This document shows, one piece after another, positions 11,001-23,100 of a stretch of DNA of 64,000 bases (position 1 is the stretch's first letter; every line of letters begins with the position of its first letter). Made by a program: the position numbers and the translations under genes. The stretch lies in contig CM072810.1 in NCBI GenBank assembly GCA_037013495.1, positions 55,538,843 to 55,602,842 on the forward strand, given 5' to 3'. The notes under the pieces were generated by a model. It searched no databases and had not been told where the DNA came from. It saw nothing but the letters and a program-made list of their open reading frames with translations. This DNA is from Hippophae tibetana (Eukaryota > Streptophyta > Magnoliopsida > Rosales > Elaeagnaceae).

Positions 11001-11579
11001 GGAATCCCATAAAAACCCAAGTTCGAGATGAATTTCCCATAAAAGATACGGAATGATGCAACCGAGGTAAGTACCATCCCTGCGCTCGTTGTTGTGGGTA
11101 ACCTTTCAATATTGTTTCCAAGGGTCATTTAGAATGACATGTGTTATGCATGTGGGGAAACATTCTAGTGACTTAGTGTCTGCTTTGAACGAGGAATAAG
11201 TGTGACAGTTCAAGCGTCCCCAATTGAATGCTTAAGCTTTAGGTAGGAAAGATTAGCTATTTTTCATATGTTTGGTATCAATACATGATCTCAGGTTGGA
11301 ATCCCATAAAAACCCAAGTTCGAGATGAATTTCCCTTAAAAGAGACGGAATTACGCAACCCAGGTAAGTACCATCCCTGGGCTCGTTGTTGTGGGTAACC
11401 TTTCAATGTTGTTTCCAAGGGTCATTTAGAATGACATGTGTCATGCATGTGGGGAAACATTCTCGTGACTTGGTGTGAGCTTTGAACGAGGAATAAGTGT
11501 GACACTTCAAGCGTCCCGAATTGAATGCTTAAGCTTTAGGTAGGAAGGATTAGCTATTTTTCATATGTTTGGTATCAAA
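8022..11579. repeat. Nested 4-monomer amplification, three copies
   Basis: The units 8022-9209 (1188 bp), 9210-10394 (1185 bp) and 10395-11579 (1185 bp) each hold m2, m3, m4 and m5. The second and third have the 3 bp-short m3 (GAGGTAACCATCC at about 9587 and 10772); the first has full-length m3. The m5 monomers of units one and two have an m1-like tail (GAATTGAAAGC ... GGATTATC). Only the third has the true m5 tail (GACACTTCAAGCG, GAATTGAATGC, GGATTAGC). The tripling is absent from blocks 1 and 3. Confidence 0.92.
8913..9209. repeat. Chimeric monomer m5/m1 (exchange point)
   Basis: The left two thirds match m5 (ATACATGATC head, CTTTCAATGTTG), and the right end matches m1 (GACAGTTCAAG, GAATTGAAAGC, GGATTATCTATTTTTCG), after which m2 follows as it does after m1. 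The switch lies between the CTTTCAATG marker near 9031 and the GACAGTTC marker near 9130. The monomer 10098-10394 has the same structure and is its copy. This is the product expected from an unequal exchange between m5 of one copy and m1 of another. Confidence 0.88.
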
Positions 11580-12710
11580 ACATGATCTAAGGTTCGAATC
11601 CAATAAAAACCCAAATTCGAGATGAATTTCCCTTAAAAGAGACGGAATAACGCAACTAGGGTAAATACCATCCCTCGGGTCGTTGTTGTGGGTAACCTTT
11701 CTATGTTTTTTCCAATGGTCATTTAGAATGACTTGTGTCGTGCATGGGGGGAAACATTCTCGTGACTTGGTGTGAGCTTTGAACGAGGAATAAGTGTGAC
11801 AGTTCAAGCGTCCCGAATTGAAAGCTTAAGGTTTAGGTAGGAAAGATTAGCTATTTTTCCTATGTTTGGTATCAAAACATGATCTCAGGTTCGAATTGCA
11901 TAAAAACCCAAGTTCGATATGAATTTCCCTTAAAAGAGACGGAATGATGCAACCGAGGTAAGTACCATCCCTGCGCCTGTTGTTGTAGGTAACCTTTTTA
12001 TGTTGTTTCCAAGGGTCATTTAGAATGACTTGTGTCGTGCATGTGGGGAAACATTCTCGTGACTTGGTGTGAGCTTTGAACGAGGAATAAGTGTGACAGT
12101 TCAAGCGTCCCGTATTTAAATTTTAACCTTTACGTAGGAAGGAGGAGCTATTTTTCGTATGTTTGGTATCGAAACATGATCTCAGGTTGGAATCTCATAA
12201 AAACCCAAGTTCGAGATGAATTTCCCTTAAAAGAGACGGAATGATGCAACCGAGGTAAGTACCATCTCTTGGGTCGTTGTTGTGAGTAACCTTTCTATGT
12301 TTTTTCCAATGGTCATTTCGAATGATTTGTGTCGTGCATGGGGGGAAACATTCTCGTGACTTGGTGTGAGCTTTGAACGAGGATTAAGTGTGACAGTTCA
12401 AGCGTCCCGTATTGAAATATTTAGCTTTAGGTAGGAAGGATTAGGTATTTTTTATATGTTTGGTATCAAAACATGATCTTAGGTTCGAATGAAATAAAAA
12501 CCCAAGTTCGAGGTGAATTTCCCTTGAAGAAGATGCAATGATGCAATCGAGGTAAGTACCATCCCTGCGCTCGTTGTTGTGGGTAACCTTTCTATGTTGT
12601 TTCCAAGGGTCATTTAGAATGACTTGTGTCGTGCATGGGGGAAAACATCGTCGTGACTTGGTGTGAGCTTTGAACGAGGATTAAGTGTGACAGTTCAAGC
12701 GTCCCGTATT

Positions 12711-12789
12711 TAAATTTTAACCTTTACGTAGGAAGGAGGAGCTATTTTTCGTATGTTTGGTATCGAAACATGATCTCAGGTTGGAATCT
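12711..12789. repeat. Conversion tract in block 2 (copy of the block 1 tract)
   Basis: This lies at the 6529 bp shift from 6182-6260 and has the same replaced markers, including TACGTAGGAAGGAGGAGC and TATCGAAACATG. Its probable donor, the m7/m8 junction, stands at about 12114-12192. Because blocks 1 and 2 share the tract and block 3 lacks it, the conversion came before the split of blocks 1 and 2. Confidence 0.85.
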
Positions 12790-14252
12790 CATAAAAACCC
12801 AAGTTCGAGATGAATTTGCCTTAAAAGAGACGGAATGACGCAACCCAGGTAAGTACCATCCCTTTGCTCGTTGTTGTGGGTAACCTTTAAATGTTGTTTC
12901 CAAGGGTCATTTAGAATGACTTGTGTCGTTCCTTGGGAAAAACATCCTCGTGACTTGGTGTGAGCTTTGAACGAGGATTAAGTGTGATAATTCAAGCGTC
13001 CCGTATTGAAAGCTTAAGCTTTAGGGAGGAAGGATTAGCTATTTTTCCTATGTTTGGTATCAAAACATTATTTCAGGCTCGAATCCCATAAAAGCACAAG
13101 TTCGAGATGAATTTCCCTTAAAAGAGACGGAATAACGCAACCAAGGTAAATACCATCCCTCGGGTCGTTGTTGTGGGTAACTTTTCTAGGTTTTTTCCAA
13201 TGCTCATTTAGATTGACTTGTGTCGTGCATGGGGGGAAACATTCTCGTGACTTGGTTTGAGCTTTGAACGAGGATTAAGTGCGATAGTTAAAGTGTCCCA
13301 TATTGAAAGCTTAAGCTTTAGGTAGGAAGGATTTGCTATTTTTCCTATGTTTGGTATCAAAACATGATCTCATGTTCGAATCGCATAAAAACCAAAGTTC
13401 GATATGAATTTCCCTTAAAAGAGACGGAATGATGCAACCGAGGTATGTACAATCCCTGCGCTCGTTGTTGTAGGTAACCTTTCTATGTTGTTTCGAAGGG
13501 TCATTTAGAATGACTTGTGTCGTGCATGGGGGAAAACATTCTCGTGACTTGGTGTCAGTTTTGAACGAGAATTAAGTGTGATAGTTCAAGCGTCCCGTAA
13601 TGAAATCTTAAGCTTTAGGTAGTAAGGATTAGCTATTTTTCATATGTTTGGTATCAAATCATGATCTCAGGTTCGAATCCCATAAAAGCCCAAGTTCGTG
13701 ATAAATTTCCCTTAAAAGAGACAGAATTATGCAACAGAGGTAAGTACCATTCCTGGGCTTGTTGTTGTGGGTAACCTTTTTATGTTGTTTCCAAGGGTCA
13801 TTTAGAATGACTTGTGTGGTGCATGGGAGGTAACATTCTCGTGACTTGGTGTAAGCTTTGAACGAGGAATAAGTGTGACAGTTCAAGCGTCCCGAATTGA
13901 ATGCTTAAGCTTTAGGTAGGAAGGATTAGCTATTTTTCATATGTTTGGTATCAAATCATGATCTCAGGTTCGAATCCCATAAAAGCCCAAGTTCGTGATA
14001 AATTTCCCTTAAAAGTGACAGAATGATGCAACCGAGGTAAGTACCATCCCTGGGCTAGTTGTTGTTGGTATCCTTTCTATGTTGTTTCCAAGGGTCATTT
14101 AGAATGACTTGTGTGGTGCATGGGAGGTAACATTCTCGTGACTTGGTGTGAGCTTTGAACGAGGATTAAGTGTGACAGTTCAAGCATCCCGTATTTAAAT
14201 CTTACGCTTTAGGTAGGAAGGATTAGCTATTTTTCGTATGTTTGGTATCAAA

Positions 14253-17200
14253 ACATGATCTCAGGTTCGAATCCCATAAAAACCCAAGTTCGAGATGAAT
14301 TTCCCTTAAAAGAGACGGAATTACGCAACCCAGGTAAGTACCATCCCTGGGCTCGTTGTTGTGGGTAACCTTTTTATGTTGTTTCCAAGGGTCATTTAGA
14401 ATGACATGTGTCATGCATGTGGGGAAACATTCTCGTGACTTGGTGTGAGCTTTGAACGAGGAATAAGTGTGACAGTTCAAGCGTCCCGAATTGAAAGCTT
14501 AAGCTTTAGGTAGGAAGGATTATCTATTTTTCGTATGTTCTGTTTCAAAACATTCTCTCAGGCTCGAATCCCATAAAAGCACAAGTTCGAGATGAATTTG
14601 CCTTAAAAGAGACGGAATGACGCAACCCAGGTAAGCACCATCCCTGGCGTCGTTGTTGTGGGTAACCTTTCTATGTTGTTTCCAAGGGTCATTTAGAATG
14701 ACTTGTGTCGTTCATGGGGGGAAACATTCTCGTGACTTGGTGTGAGCTTTGAAGGAAGAATAAGTGTGACAGTTCAAGCGTCCCGTATTTAAATTTTAAC
14801 CTTTAGGTAGGAAGGATAAGCTATTTTTCGTATGTTTGGTATCAAAACATGATCTCAGGTTGGAATCTCATAAAAACCCAAGTTCGAGATGAATTTCCCT
14901 TAAAAGAGACGGAATGATGCAACCGAGGTAAGTACCATCCCTGCGCTCGTTGTTGTGGGTAACCTTTCAATGTTGTTTCCAAGGGTCATTTAGAATGACA
15001 TGTGTTATGCATGTGGGGAAACATTCTAGTGACTTAGTGTCTGCTTTGAGCGAGGAATAAGTGTGACAGTTCAAGCGTCCCGAATTGAATGCTTAAGCTT
15101 TAGGTAGGGAGGATTAGCTATTTTTCATATGTTTGGTATCAAAACATGATCTCAGGTTGGAATCCCATAAAAACCCAAGTTCGAGATGAATTTCCCATAA
15201 AAGATACGGAATGATGCAACCGAGGTAAGTACCATCCCTGCGCTCGTTGTTGTGGGTAACCTTTCAATATTGTTTCCAAGGGTCATTTAGAATGACATGT
15301 GTTATGCATGTGGGGAAACATTCTAGTGACTTAGTGTCTGCTTTGAACGAGGAATAAGTGTGACAGTTCAAGCGTCCCCAATTGAATGCTTAAGCTTTAG
15401 GTAGGAAAGATTAGCTATTTTTCATATGTTTGGTATCAATACATGATCTCAGGTTGGAATCCCATAAAAACCCAAGTTCGAGATGAATTTCCCTTAAAAG
15501 AGACGGAATTACGCAACCCAGGTAAGTACCATCCCTGGGCTCGTTGTTGTGGGTAACCTTTCAATGTTGTTTCCAAGGGTCATTTAGAATGACATGTGTC
15601 ATGCATGTGGGGAAACATTCTCGTGACTTGGTGTGAGCTTTGAACGAGGAATAAGTGTGACACTTCAAGCGTCCCGAATTGAATGCTTAAGCTTTAGGTA
15701 GGAAGGATTAGCTATTTTTCATATGTTTGGTATCAAAACATGATCTAAGGTTCGAATCCAATAAAAACCCAAATTCGAGATGAATTTCCCTTAAAAGAGA
15801 CGGAATAACGCAACTAGGGTAAATACCATCCCTCGGGTCGTTGTTGTGGGTAACCTTTCTATGTTTTTTCCAATGGTCATTTAGAATGACTTGTGTCGTG
15901 CATGGGGGGAAACATTCTCGTGACTTGGTGTGAGCTTTGAACGAGGAATAAGTGTGACAGTTCAAGCGTCCCGAATTGAAAGCTTAAGGTTTAGGTAGGA
16001 AAGATTAGCTATTTTTCCTATGTTTGGTATCAAAACATGATCTCAGGTTCGAATTGCATAAAAACCCAAGTTCGATATGAATTTCCCTTAAAAGAGACGG
16101 AATGATGCAACCGAGGTAAGTACCATCCCTGCGCCTGTTGTTGTAGGTAACCTTTTTATGTTGTTTCCAAGGGTCATTTAGAATGACTTGTGTCGTGCAT
16201 GTGGGGAAACATTCTCGTGACTTGGTGTGAGCTTTGAACGAGGAATAAGTGTGACAGTTCAAGCGTCCCGTATTTAAATTTTAACCTTTACGTAGGAAGG
16301 AGGAGCTATTTTTCGTATGTTTGGTATCGAAACATGATCTCAGGTTGGAATCTCATAAAAACCCAAGTTCGAGATGAATTTCCCTTAAAAGAGACGGAAT
16401 GATGCAACCGAGGTAAGTACCATCTCTTGGGTCGTTGTTGTGAGTAACCTTTCTATGTTTTTTCCAATGGTCATTTCGAATGATTTGTGTCGTGCATGGG
16501 GGGAAACATTCTCGTGACTTGGTGTGAGCTTTGAACGAGGATTAAGTGTGACAGTTCAAGCGTCCCGTATTGAAATCTTTAGCTTTAGGTAGGAAGGATT
16601 AGGTATTTTTTATATGTTTGGTATCAAAACATGATCTTAGGTTCGAATGAAATAAAAACCCAAGTTCGAGGTGAATTTCCCTTGAAGAAGATGCAATGAT
16701 GCAATCGAGGTAAGTACCATCCCTGCGCTCGTTGTTGTGGGTAACCTTTCTATGTTGTTTCCAAGGGTCATTTAGAATGACTTGTGTCGTGCATGGGGGA
16801 AAACATCGTCGTGACTTGGTGTGAGCTTTGAACGAGGATTAAGTGTGACAGTTCAAGCGTCCCGTATTGAAATCTTACGCTTTAGGTCGGAAGGATTAGC
16901 TATTTTTCGTATGTTTGGTATCAAAACATGATCTCAGGTTCGAATCACATAAAAACCGAAGTTCGAGATGAATTTGCCTTAAAAGAGACGGAATGACGCA
17001 ACCCAGGTAAGTACCATCCCTTTGCTCGTTGTTGTGGGTAACCTTTAAATGTTGTTTCCAAGGGTCATTTAGAATGACTTGTGTCGTTCCTTGGGAAAAA
17101 CATCCTCGTGACTTGGTGTGAGCTTTGAACGAGGATTAAGTGTGATAATTCAAGCGTCCCGTATTGAAAGCTTAAGCTTTAGGGAGGAAGGATTAGCTAT

Positions 17201-18113
17201 TTTTCCTATGTTTGGTATCAAAACATTATTTCAGGCTCGAATCCCATAAAAGCACAAGTTCGAGATGAATTTCCCTTAAAAGAGACGGAATAACGCAACC
17301 AAGGTAAATACCATCCCTCGGGTCGTTGTTGTGGGTAACTTTTCTAGGTTTTTTCCAATGGTCATTTAGATTGACTTGTGTCGTGCATGGGGGGAAACAT
17401 TCTCGTGACTTGGTGTGAGCTTTGAACGAGGATTAAGTGCGATAGTTAAAGTGTCCCGTATTGAAAGCTTAAGCTTTAGGTAGGAAGGATTTGCTATTTT
17501 TCCTATGTTTGGTATCAAAACATGATCTCATGTTCGAATCGCATAAAAACCAAAGTTCGATATGAATTTCCCTTAAAAGAGACGGAATGATGCAACCGAG
17601 GTATGTACAATCCCTGCGCTCGTTGTTGTAGGTAACCTTTCTATGTTGTTTCGAAGGGTCATTTAGAATGACTTGTGTCGTGCATGGGGGAAAACATTCT
17701 CGTGACTTGGTGTCAGTTTTGAACGAGAATTAAGTGTGATAGTTCAAGCGTCCCGTAATGAAATCTTAAGCTTTAGGTAGTAAGGATTAGCTATTTTTCA
17801 TATGTTTGGTATCAAATCATGATCTCAGGTTCGAATCCCATAAAAGCCCAAGTTCGTGATAAATTTCCCTTAAAAGAGACAGAATGATGCAGTAGAGGTA
17901 AGTACCATTCCTGGGCTTGTTGTTGTGGGTAACCTTTTTATGTTGTTTCCAAGGGTCATTTAGAATGACTTGTGTGGTGCATGGGAGGTAACATTCTCGT
18001 GACTTGGTGTAAGCTTTGAACGAGGAATAAGTGTGACAGTTCAAGCGTCCCGAATTGAATGCTTAAGCTTTAGGTAGGAAGGATTAGCTATTTTTCATAT
18101 GTTTGGTATCAAA
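14253..18113. repeat. 14-mer unit, block 3 (13 monomers, m1-m13)
   Basis: This aligns with the second half of block 2 at a shift of exactly 4158 bp (11550 to 15708, 11847 to 16005, 13659 to 17817). It holds m1 to m13 and lacks m14: at 18114 the next monomer is a GAATCCAATAAAAACCC type with TTAAAAAAGACGG. It has the single, unexpanded m2-m5 set, a full-length m3 and an m9/m10 junction without the conversion tract (GAATCACAT head at about 16944). It is therefore closest to the ancestral arrangement. Confidence 0.9.
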
Positions 18114-20192
18114 ACATGATCTCAGGTTCGAATCCAATAAAAACCCAAGTTCGAGATGAATTTCCCTTAAAAAAGACGGAATGACGTAACCGAGGTAAGT
18201 ACCATCACTTGGCACGTTGTTGTAGGTAACCTTTCTATGTTGTTTCCAAGGGTCATTTAGAATGACTTGTGTGGTGCATGGGAGGTAACATCCTCGTGAC
18301 TTGGAGTGAGCTTTGAACGAGGATTAAGTGTGACAGTTCAAGCGTCCCGAATTTAAAGCTACTGCTTTAGGTAGGAAGGATTATCTATTTTTCGTATGTT
18401 CTGTTTCAAAACATTCTCTGATGCTCGAATCCCATAAAAGCACAAGTTCGAGATGAATTTGCCTTAAAAGAGATGGAATGACGCAACCCAGGTAAGTACC
18501 ATCCCTGGGCTCGTTGTTGTGGGTAACCTTTCAATGTTGTTTCCAAGGGTCATTTAGAATGACTTGTGTCGTTCATGGGGGAAAACATCCTCGTGACTTG
18601 GTGTGAGCTTTGAACGAGGATTAAGTGTGATAGTTCAAGAGTCCCGTATTGAAAGCTTAAGCTTTAGGGAGGAAGGATTAGCTATTTTTCCTATGTTTGG
18701 TATCAAAACATTATCTCAGGCTCGAATCCCATAAAAGCACAAGTTCGAGATGAATTTCCCTTAAAAGAGACGGAATAACGCAACCAGGGTAAATACCATC
18801 TCTTGGGTCGTTGTTGTGGGTAACCTTTCTATGTTTTTTCCAATGCTCATTTAGAATGACTTGTGTCGTGCATGGGGGGAAACATTCTCGTGACTTGGTG
18901 TGAGCTTTGAACGAGGATTAAGTGCGATAGTTAAAGTGTCCCGTATTGAAAGCTTAAGCTTTAGGTAGGAAGGATTAGCTATTTTTCCTACGTTGGGTAT
19001 CAAAACATGATCTCAGGTTCGAATCGAATAAAAACCCAAGTTCGATATGAATTTCCCTGAAAAGAGACGGAATGATGCAACCGAGGTAAGTACCATTCCT
19101 GTGCTCATTGTTGTAGGTAACCTTTCTATGCTGTTTCCAAGGGTCATTTAGAATGACTTGTGTCGGGCATGGGGGAAAACATCCTCGTGACTTGGTGTGA
19201 GCTTTGAACGAGGATTAAGTGTGATAGTTCAAGCGTCCCGTATTGAAATCTTAAGCTTTAGGTAGTAAGGATTAGCTTTTTTTCATATGTTTGGTATCAA
19301 AACATGATCTCAGGTTCGAATCCTATAAAAGCCCAAGTTCGTGATAAATTTCCCTTAAAAGTGATAGAATGATGCAACCGAGGTAAGTACCATCCCTGGG
19401 CTAGTTGTTGTTGGTAACCTTTCTATGTTGTTTCCAAGGGTCATTTAGAATGACTTGTGTCGTGCATGGGAGGTAACATTCTCGTGACTTGGTGTGAGCT
19501 TTGAACGAGGATTAAGTGTGACAGTTCAAGCGTCCCGTATGGAAAGCTTAAGCTTTAGGTAGGAAGGATTAGCTATTTTTCATATGTTTGGTATCAAAAC
19601 ATGATCTCAGGTTCGAATCCAATAAAAACCCAAATTCGAGATGAATTTCCCTTAAATGAGACGGAATGACGCAACCCAGGTAAGTACCATCCCTGGTTTC
19701 GTTGTTGTGGGTAACCTTTCTATGTTGTTTCCAAGGGTCATTTAGAATTACTTGTGTCGTGCATGGGGGAAAACATCGTCGTGATTTGGTGTGAGCTTTG
19801 AACGAGGATTAAGTGTAACAGTTCAAGCGTCCCGTATTGAAATCTTAAGCTTTAGGTAGGAAGGATTAGCTATTTTTCGTATGTTTGGTATCAAAACATG
19901 ATCTCAGGTTCGAATCACATAAAAACCCAAGTTCGAGATGAATTTGCCTTAAAAGAGACGGAATGACGCAACCCAGGTAAGTACCATCCCTGGGGTCGTT
20001 GTTGTGAGTAACCTTTCTACGTTTTTTCCAATGGTCATTTCGAATGACTTGTGTCGTGCATGGGGGGAAACATTCTCGTGACTTGGTGTGAGCTTTGAAC
20101 GAGGATTAAGTGTGACAGTTTAAGCGTCCCGTATTGAGATCTTTAGCTTTAGGTAGGAAGGATTAGGTATTTTTCGTATGTATGGTATCAAA
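18114..20192. repeat. Seven-monomer module (related to 30591-35638)
   Basis: Monomers start at 18114, 18411, 18708, 19005, 19302, 19599 and 19896. Markers in order are GACGTAACCGAGG with an altered dyad (GCTACTGCTTTAGG), ACATTCTCTGATGC, ACATTATCTC, TACGTTGGGTATC, TCGTGATAAA with AAAAGTGATAG, CCAAATTCGAG, and GAATCACAT. The first six recur in the same order around 32967-33856 and 34154-35638, so both regions descend from one module. Confidence 0.8.
18125..18135 (+). promoter_or_regulatory. Pol III B-box-like GGTTCGAATCC (example)
   Basis: GGTTCGAATCC fits the B-box consensus GGTTCGANTCC that binds TFIIIC in tRNA genes and SINEs. It occurs in monomers with GAATCC heads; other subtypes have GGTTCGAATCG/AC or GGTTGGAATCC. 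Upstream I find no convincing A box: TAGGTAGGAAGG, 42 bp before it, fits only weakly, and a T5 run that would act as a Pol III terminator lies between. It could at most be a TFIIIC-only site. Activity is unproven. Confidence 0.35.
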
Positions 20193-23100
20193 ACATGATC
20201 TTAGGTTCGAATCGCATAAAAACCCAAGTTCGATATGAATTTCCCTTAAAAGAGACGGAATGATGCAACCGAGGTAAGTACCATCCCTGCGCCTGTTGTT
20301 GTAGGTAACCTTTTTATGTTGTTTCCAAGGGTCATTTAGAATGACTTGTGTCGTGCATGTGGGGAAACATTCTCGTGACTTGGTGTGAGCTTTGAAGGAG
20401 GAATAACTGTGACAGTTCAAGCGTCCTGTATTTAAATTTTAACCTTTAGGTAGGAAGGATAAGCTATTTTTCGTATGTTTGGTATCAAAACATGATCTTA
20501 GGTTGGAATCTCATAAAAACCCAAGTTCGAGATGAATTTCCCTTAAAAGAGACGGAATGATGCAACCGAGGTAAGTACCATCCCTGCGCTCGTTGTTGTG
20601 GGTAACCTTTCAATGTTGTTTCCAAGGGTCATTTAGAATGACATGTGTTATGCATGTGGGGAAACATTCTAGTGACTTAGTGTCTGCTTTGAACGAGGAA
20701 TAAGTGTGACAGTTCAAGCGTCCCCAATTGAATGCTTAAGCTTTAGGTAGGAAGGATTAGCTATTTTTCATATGTTTGGTATCAAAACATGATCTCAGGT
20801 TAGAATCCCATAAAAACCCAAGTTCGAGATGAATTTTACCTTAAAAGAGACGGAATTACGCAACCCAGGTAAGTACCATCCCTGGGCTCGTTGTTGTGGG
20901 TAACCTTCCAATGTTGTTTCCAAGGGTCATTTAGAATGACATGTGTCATGCATGTGGGGAAACATTCTCGTGAGTTGGTGTGAGCTTTGAACGAGGAATA
21001 AGTGTGACAGTTCAAGCGTCCCGAATTGAATACTTAAGCTTTAGGTAGGAAGGATTAGCTATTTTTCATATGTTTGGTATCAAAACATGATCTATGGTTC
21101 GAATCCAATAAAAACCCAAATTCGAGATGAAATTCCCTTAAAAGAGACGGAATAACGCAACCAGGGTAAATACCATCCCTCGGGTCGTTGTTGTGGGTAA
21201 CCTTTCTATGTTTTTTCCAATGGTCATTTAGAATGACTTGTGTCGTGCATGGGGGGAAACATTCTCGTGACTTGGTGTGAGCTTTGAACGAGGATTAAGT
21301 GCGATAGTTAAAGTGTCCCGTATTGAAAGGTTAAGCTTTAGGTAGGAAAGATTAGCTATTTTTCCTATGTTTGGTATCAAAACATGATCTCAGGTTCGAA
21401 TCGCATAAAAACCCAAGTTCGATATGAATTTCCCTTAAAAGAGACGGAATGATGCAACCGAGGTAAGTACCATCCCTGCGCCTATTGTTGTAGGTAACCT
21501 TTTTATGTTTTTTCCAAGGGTCATTTAGAATGACTTGTGTCGTGCATGTGGTGAAACATTCTCGTGACTTGGTGTGAGCTTGGAACGAGGAATAAGTGTG
21601 ACAGTTCAAGCGTCCCGTATTTAAATTTTAACCTTTAGGTAGGAAGGATAAGCTATTTTTCGTATGTTTGGTATCAAAACATGATCTCAGGTTGGAATCT
21701 CATAAAAACCCAAGTTCGAGATGAATTTCCCTTAAAAGAGACGGAATGATGCAACCGAGGTAAGTAACATCCCTGCGCTCGTTGTTGTGGGTAACCTTTC
21801 AATGTTGTTTCCCAGGGTCATTTAGAATGACATGTGTCATGCATGTGGGGAAATAGTCTCGTGACTTGGTGTCTGCTTTGAACGAGGAATAAGTGTGATA
21901 GTTTAAGCGTCCCGAATTGAATGCTTAAGCTTTAGGTAGGAAGGATTAGCTATTTTTCCTATGTTTGGTATCAAAACATGATCTCAGGTTGAAATCCCAT
22001 AAAAATCCAAGTTCGAGATGAATTTCCCTTAAAAGAGACGGAATTACGCAACCCAGGTAAGTACCATCCCTGGGCTCGTTGTTGTGGGTAACCTTTTTAT
22101 GTTGTTTCCAAAGGTCATTTAGAATGACTTGTGTCGTTCATGGGGGGTAACATCCTCGTGACTTGGAGTGAGCTTTGAACAAGGATTAAGTGTGATAGTT
22201 CAAGCGTCCCGTATTGAAAGCTTAAACTTTAGGTAGGAAGGATTAGCTACTTTTCCTATGTTTGGTATGAAAACATGATCTCAAGCTCGAATCCCACAAA
22301 AGCCCAAGTTCGAGATGAATTTCCCTTAAAAGAGACGGAATAACGCAACCAAGGTAAATACCATCCCTCGGGTCGTTGTTGTGGGTAACCTTTCTATGTT
22401 TTTTCCAATGGTCATTTAGAATGACTTGTGTCGTGCATTGGGGGAAACATTCTCGTGACTTGGTGTGAGCTTTGAACGAGGATTAAGTGTGATAGTTAAA
22501 GTGTCCCGTATTGAAAGCTTAAGCTTTAGGTAGGAAAGATTAGCTATTTTTCCTATGTTTGGTATCAAAACATGATCTCAGGTTCGAATCGCATAAAAAC
22601 CCAAGTTCGATATGAATTTCATTTAAAAGAGACGAAATGATGCAACCGAGGTAAGTACCATCCCTGCGCCTATTGTTGTAGGTAACCTTTTTATGTTTTT
22701 TCCAAGGGTCATTTAGAATGACTTGTGTCGTGCATGTGGGGAAACATTCTCGTGACTTGGTGTGAGCTTTGAACGAGGAATAAGTGTGACAGTTCAAGCG
22801 TCCCGTATTTAAATTTTAACCTTTAGGTAGGAAGGATAAGCTATTTTTCGTATGTTTGGTATCAAAACATGATCTCAGGTTGGAATCTCATAAAAACCCA
22901 AGTTCGAGATGAATTTCCCTTAAAAGAGACAGAATGATGCAACCGAGGTAAGTACCATCCCTGCGCTCGTTGTTGTGGGAAACCTTTCAATGTTGTTTCT
23001 AAGGGTCATTTAGAATGACATGTGTCATGCATGTGGGGGAAACATTCTTGTAACTTGGTGTGAGCTTTGAACGAGGAATAAGTTTGACAGTTCAAGCGTC

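Larger units (their letters stand above)
7725..14252. repeat. 14-mer unit expanded to 22 monomers, block 2 (6528 bp)
   Basis: This block begins with m1 at 7725 and ends with m14 at 13956, in the order of block 1. The m2-m5 section is present three times, so it holds 14 + 8 = 22 monomers. Downstream of the expansion, block 1 and block 2 align at a shift of 6529 bp (5021 to 11550, 5318 to 11847, 7130 to 13659) with very few visible differences, for example CCCATATTG at about 13297 against CCCGTATTG. It carries the same m9/m10 conversion tract as block 1, at about 12711-12789. Confidence 0.92.

Noticed and set aside
18125-18135. tRNA gene
   Set aside because: Only the T-arm-like GGTTCGAATCC is present. 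No acceptor stem, anticodon arm or A box fits around it, and a T5 run interrupts the upstream part.
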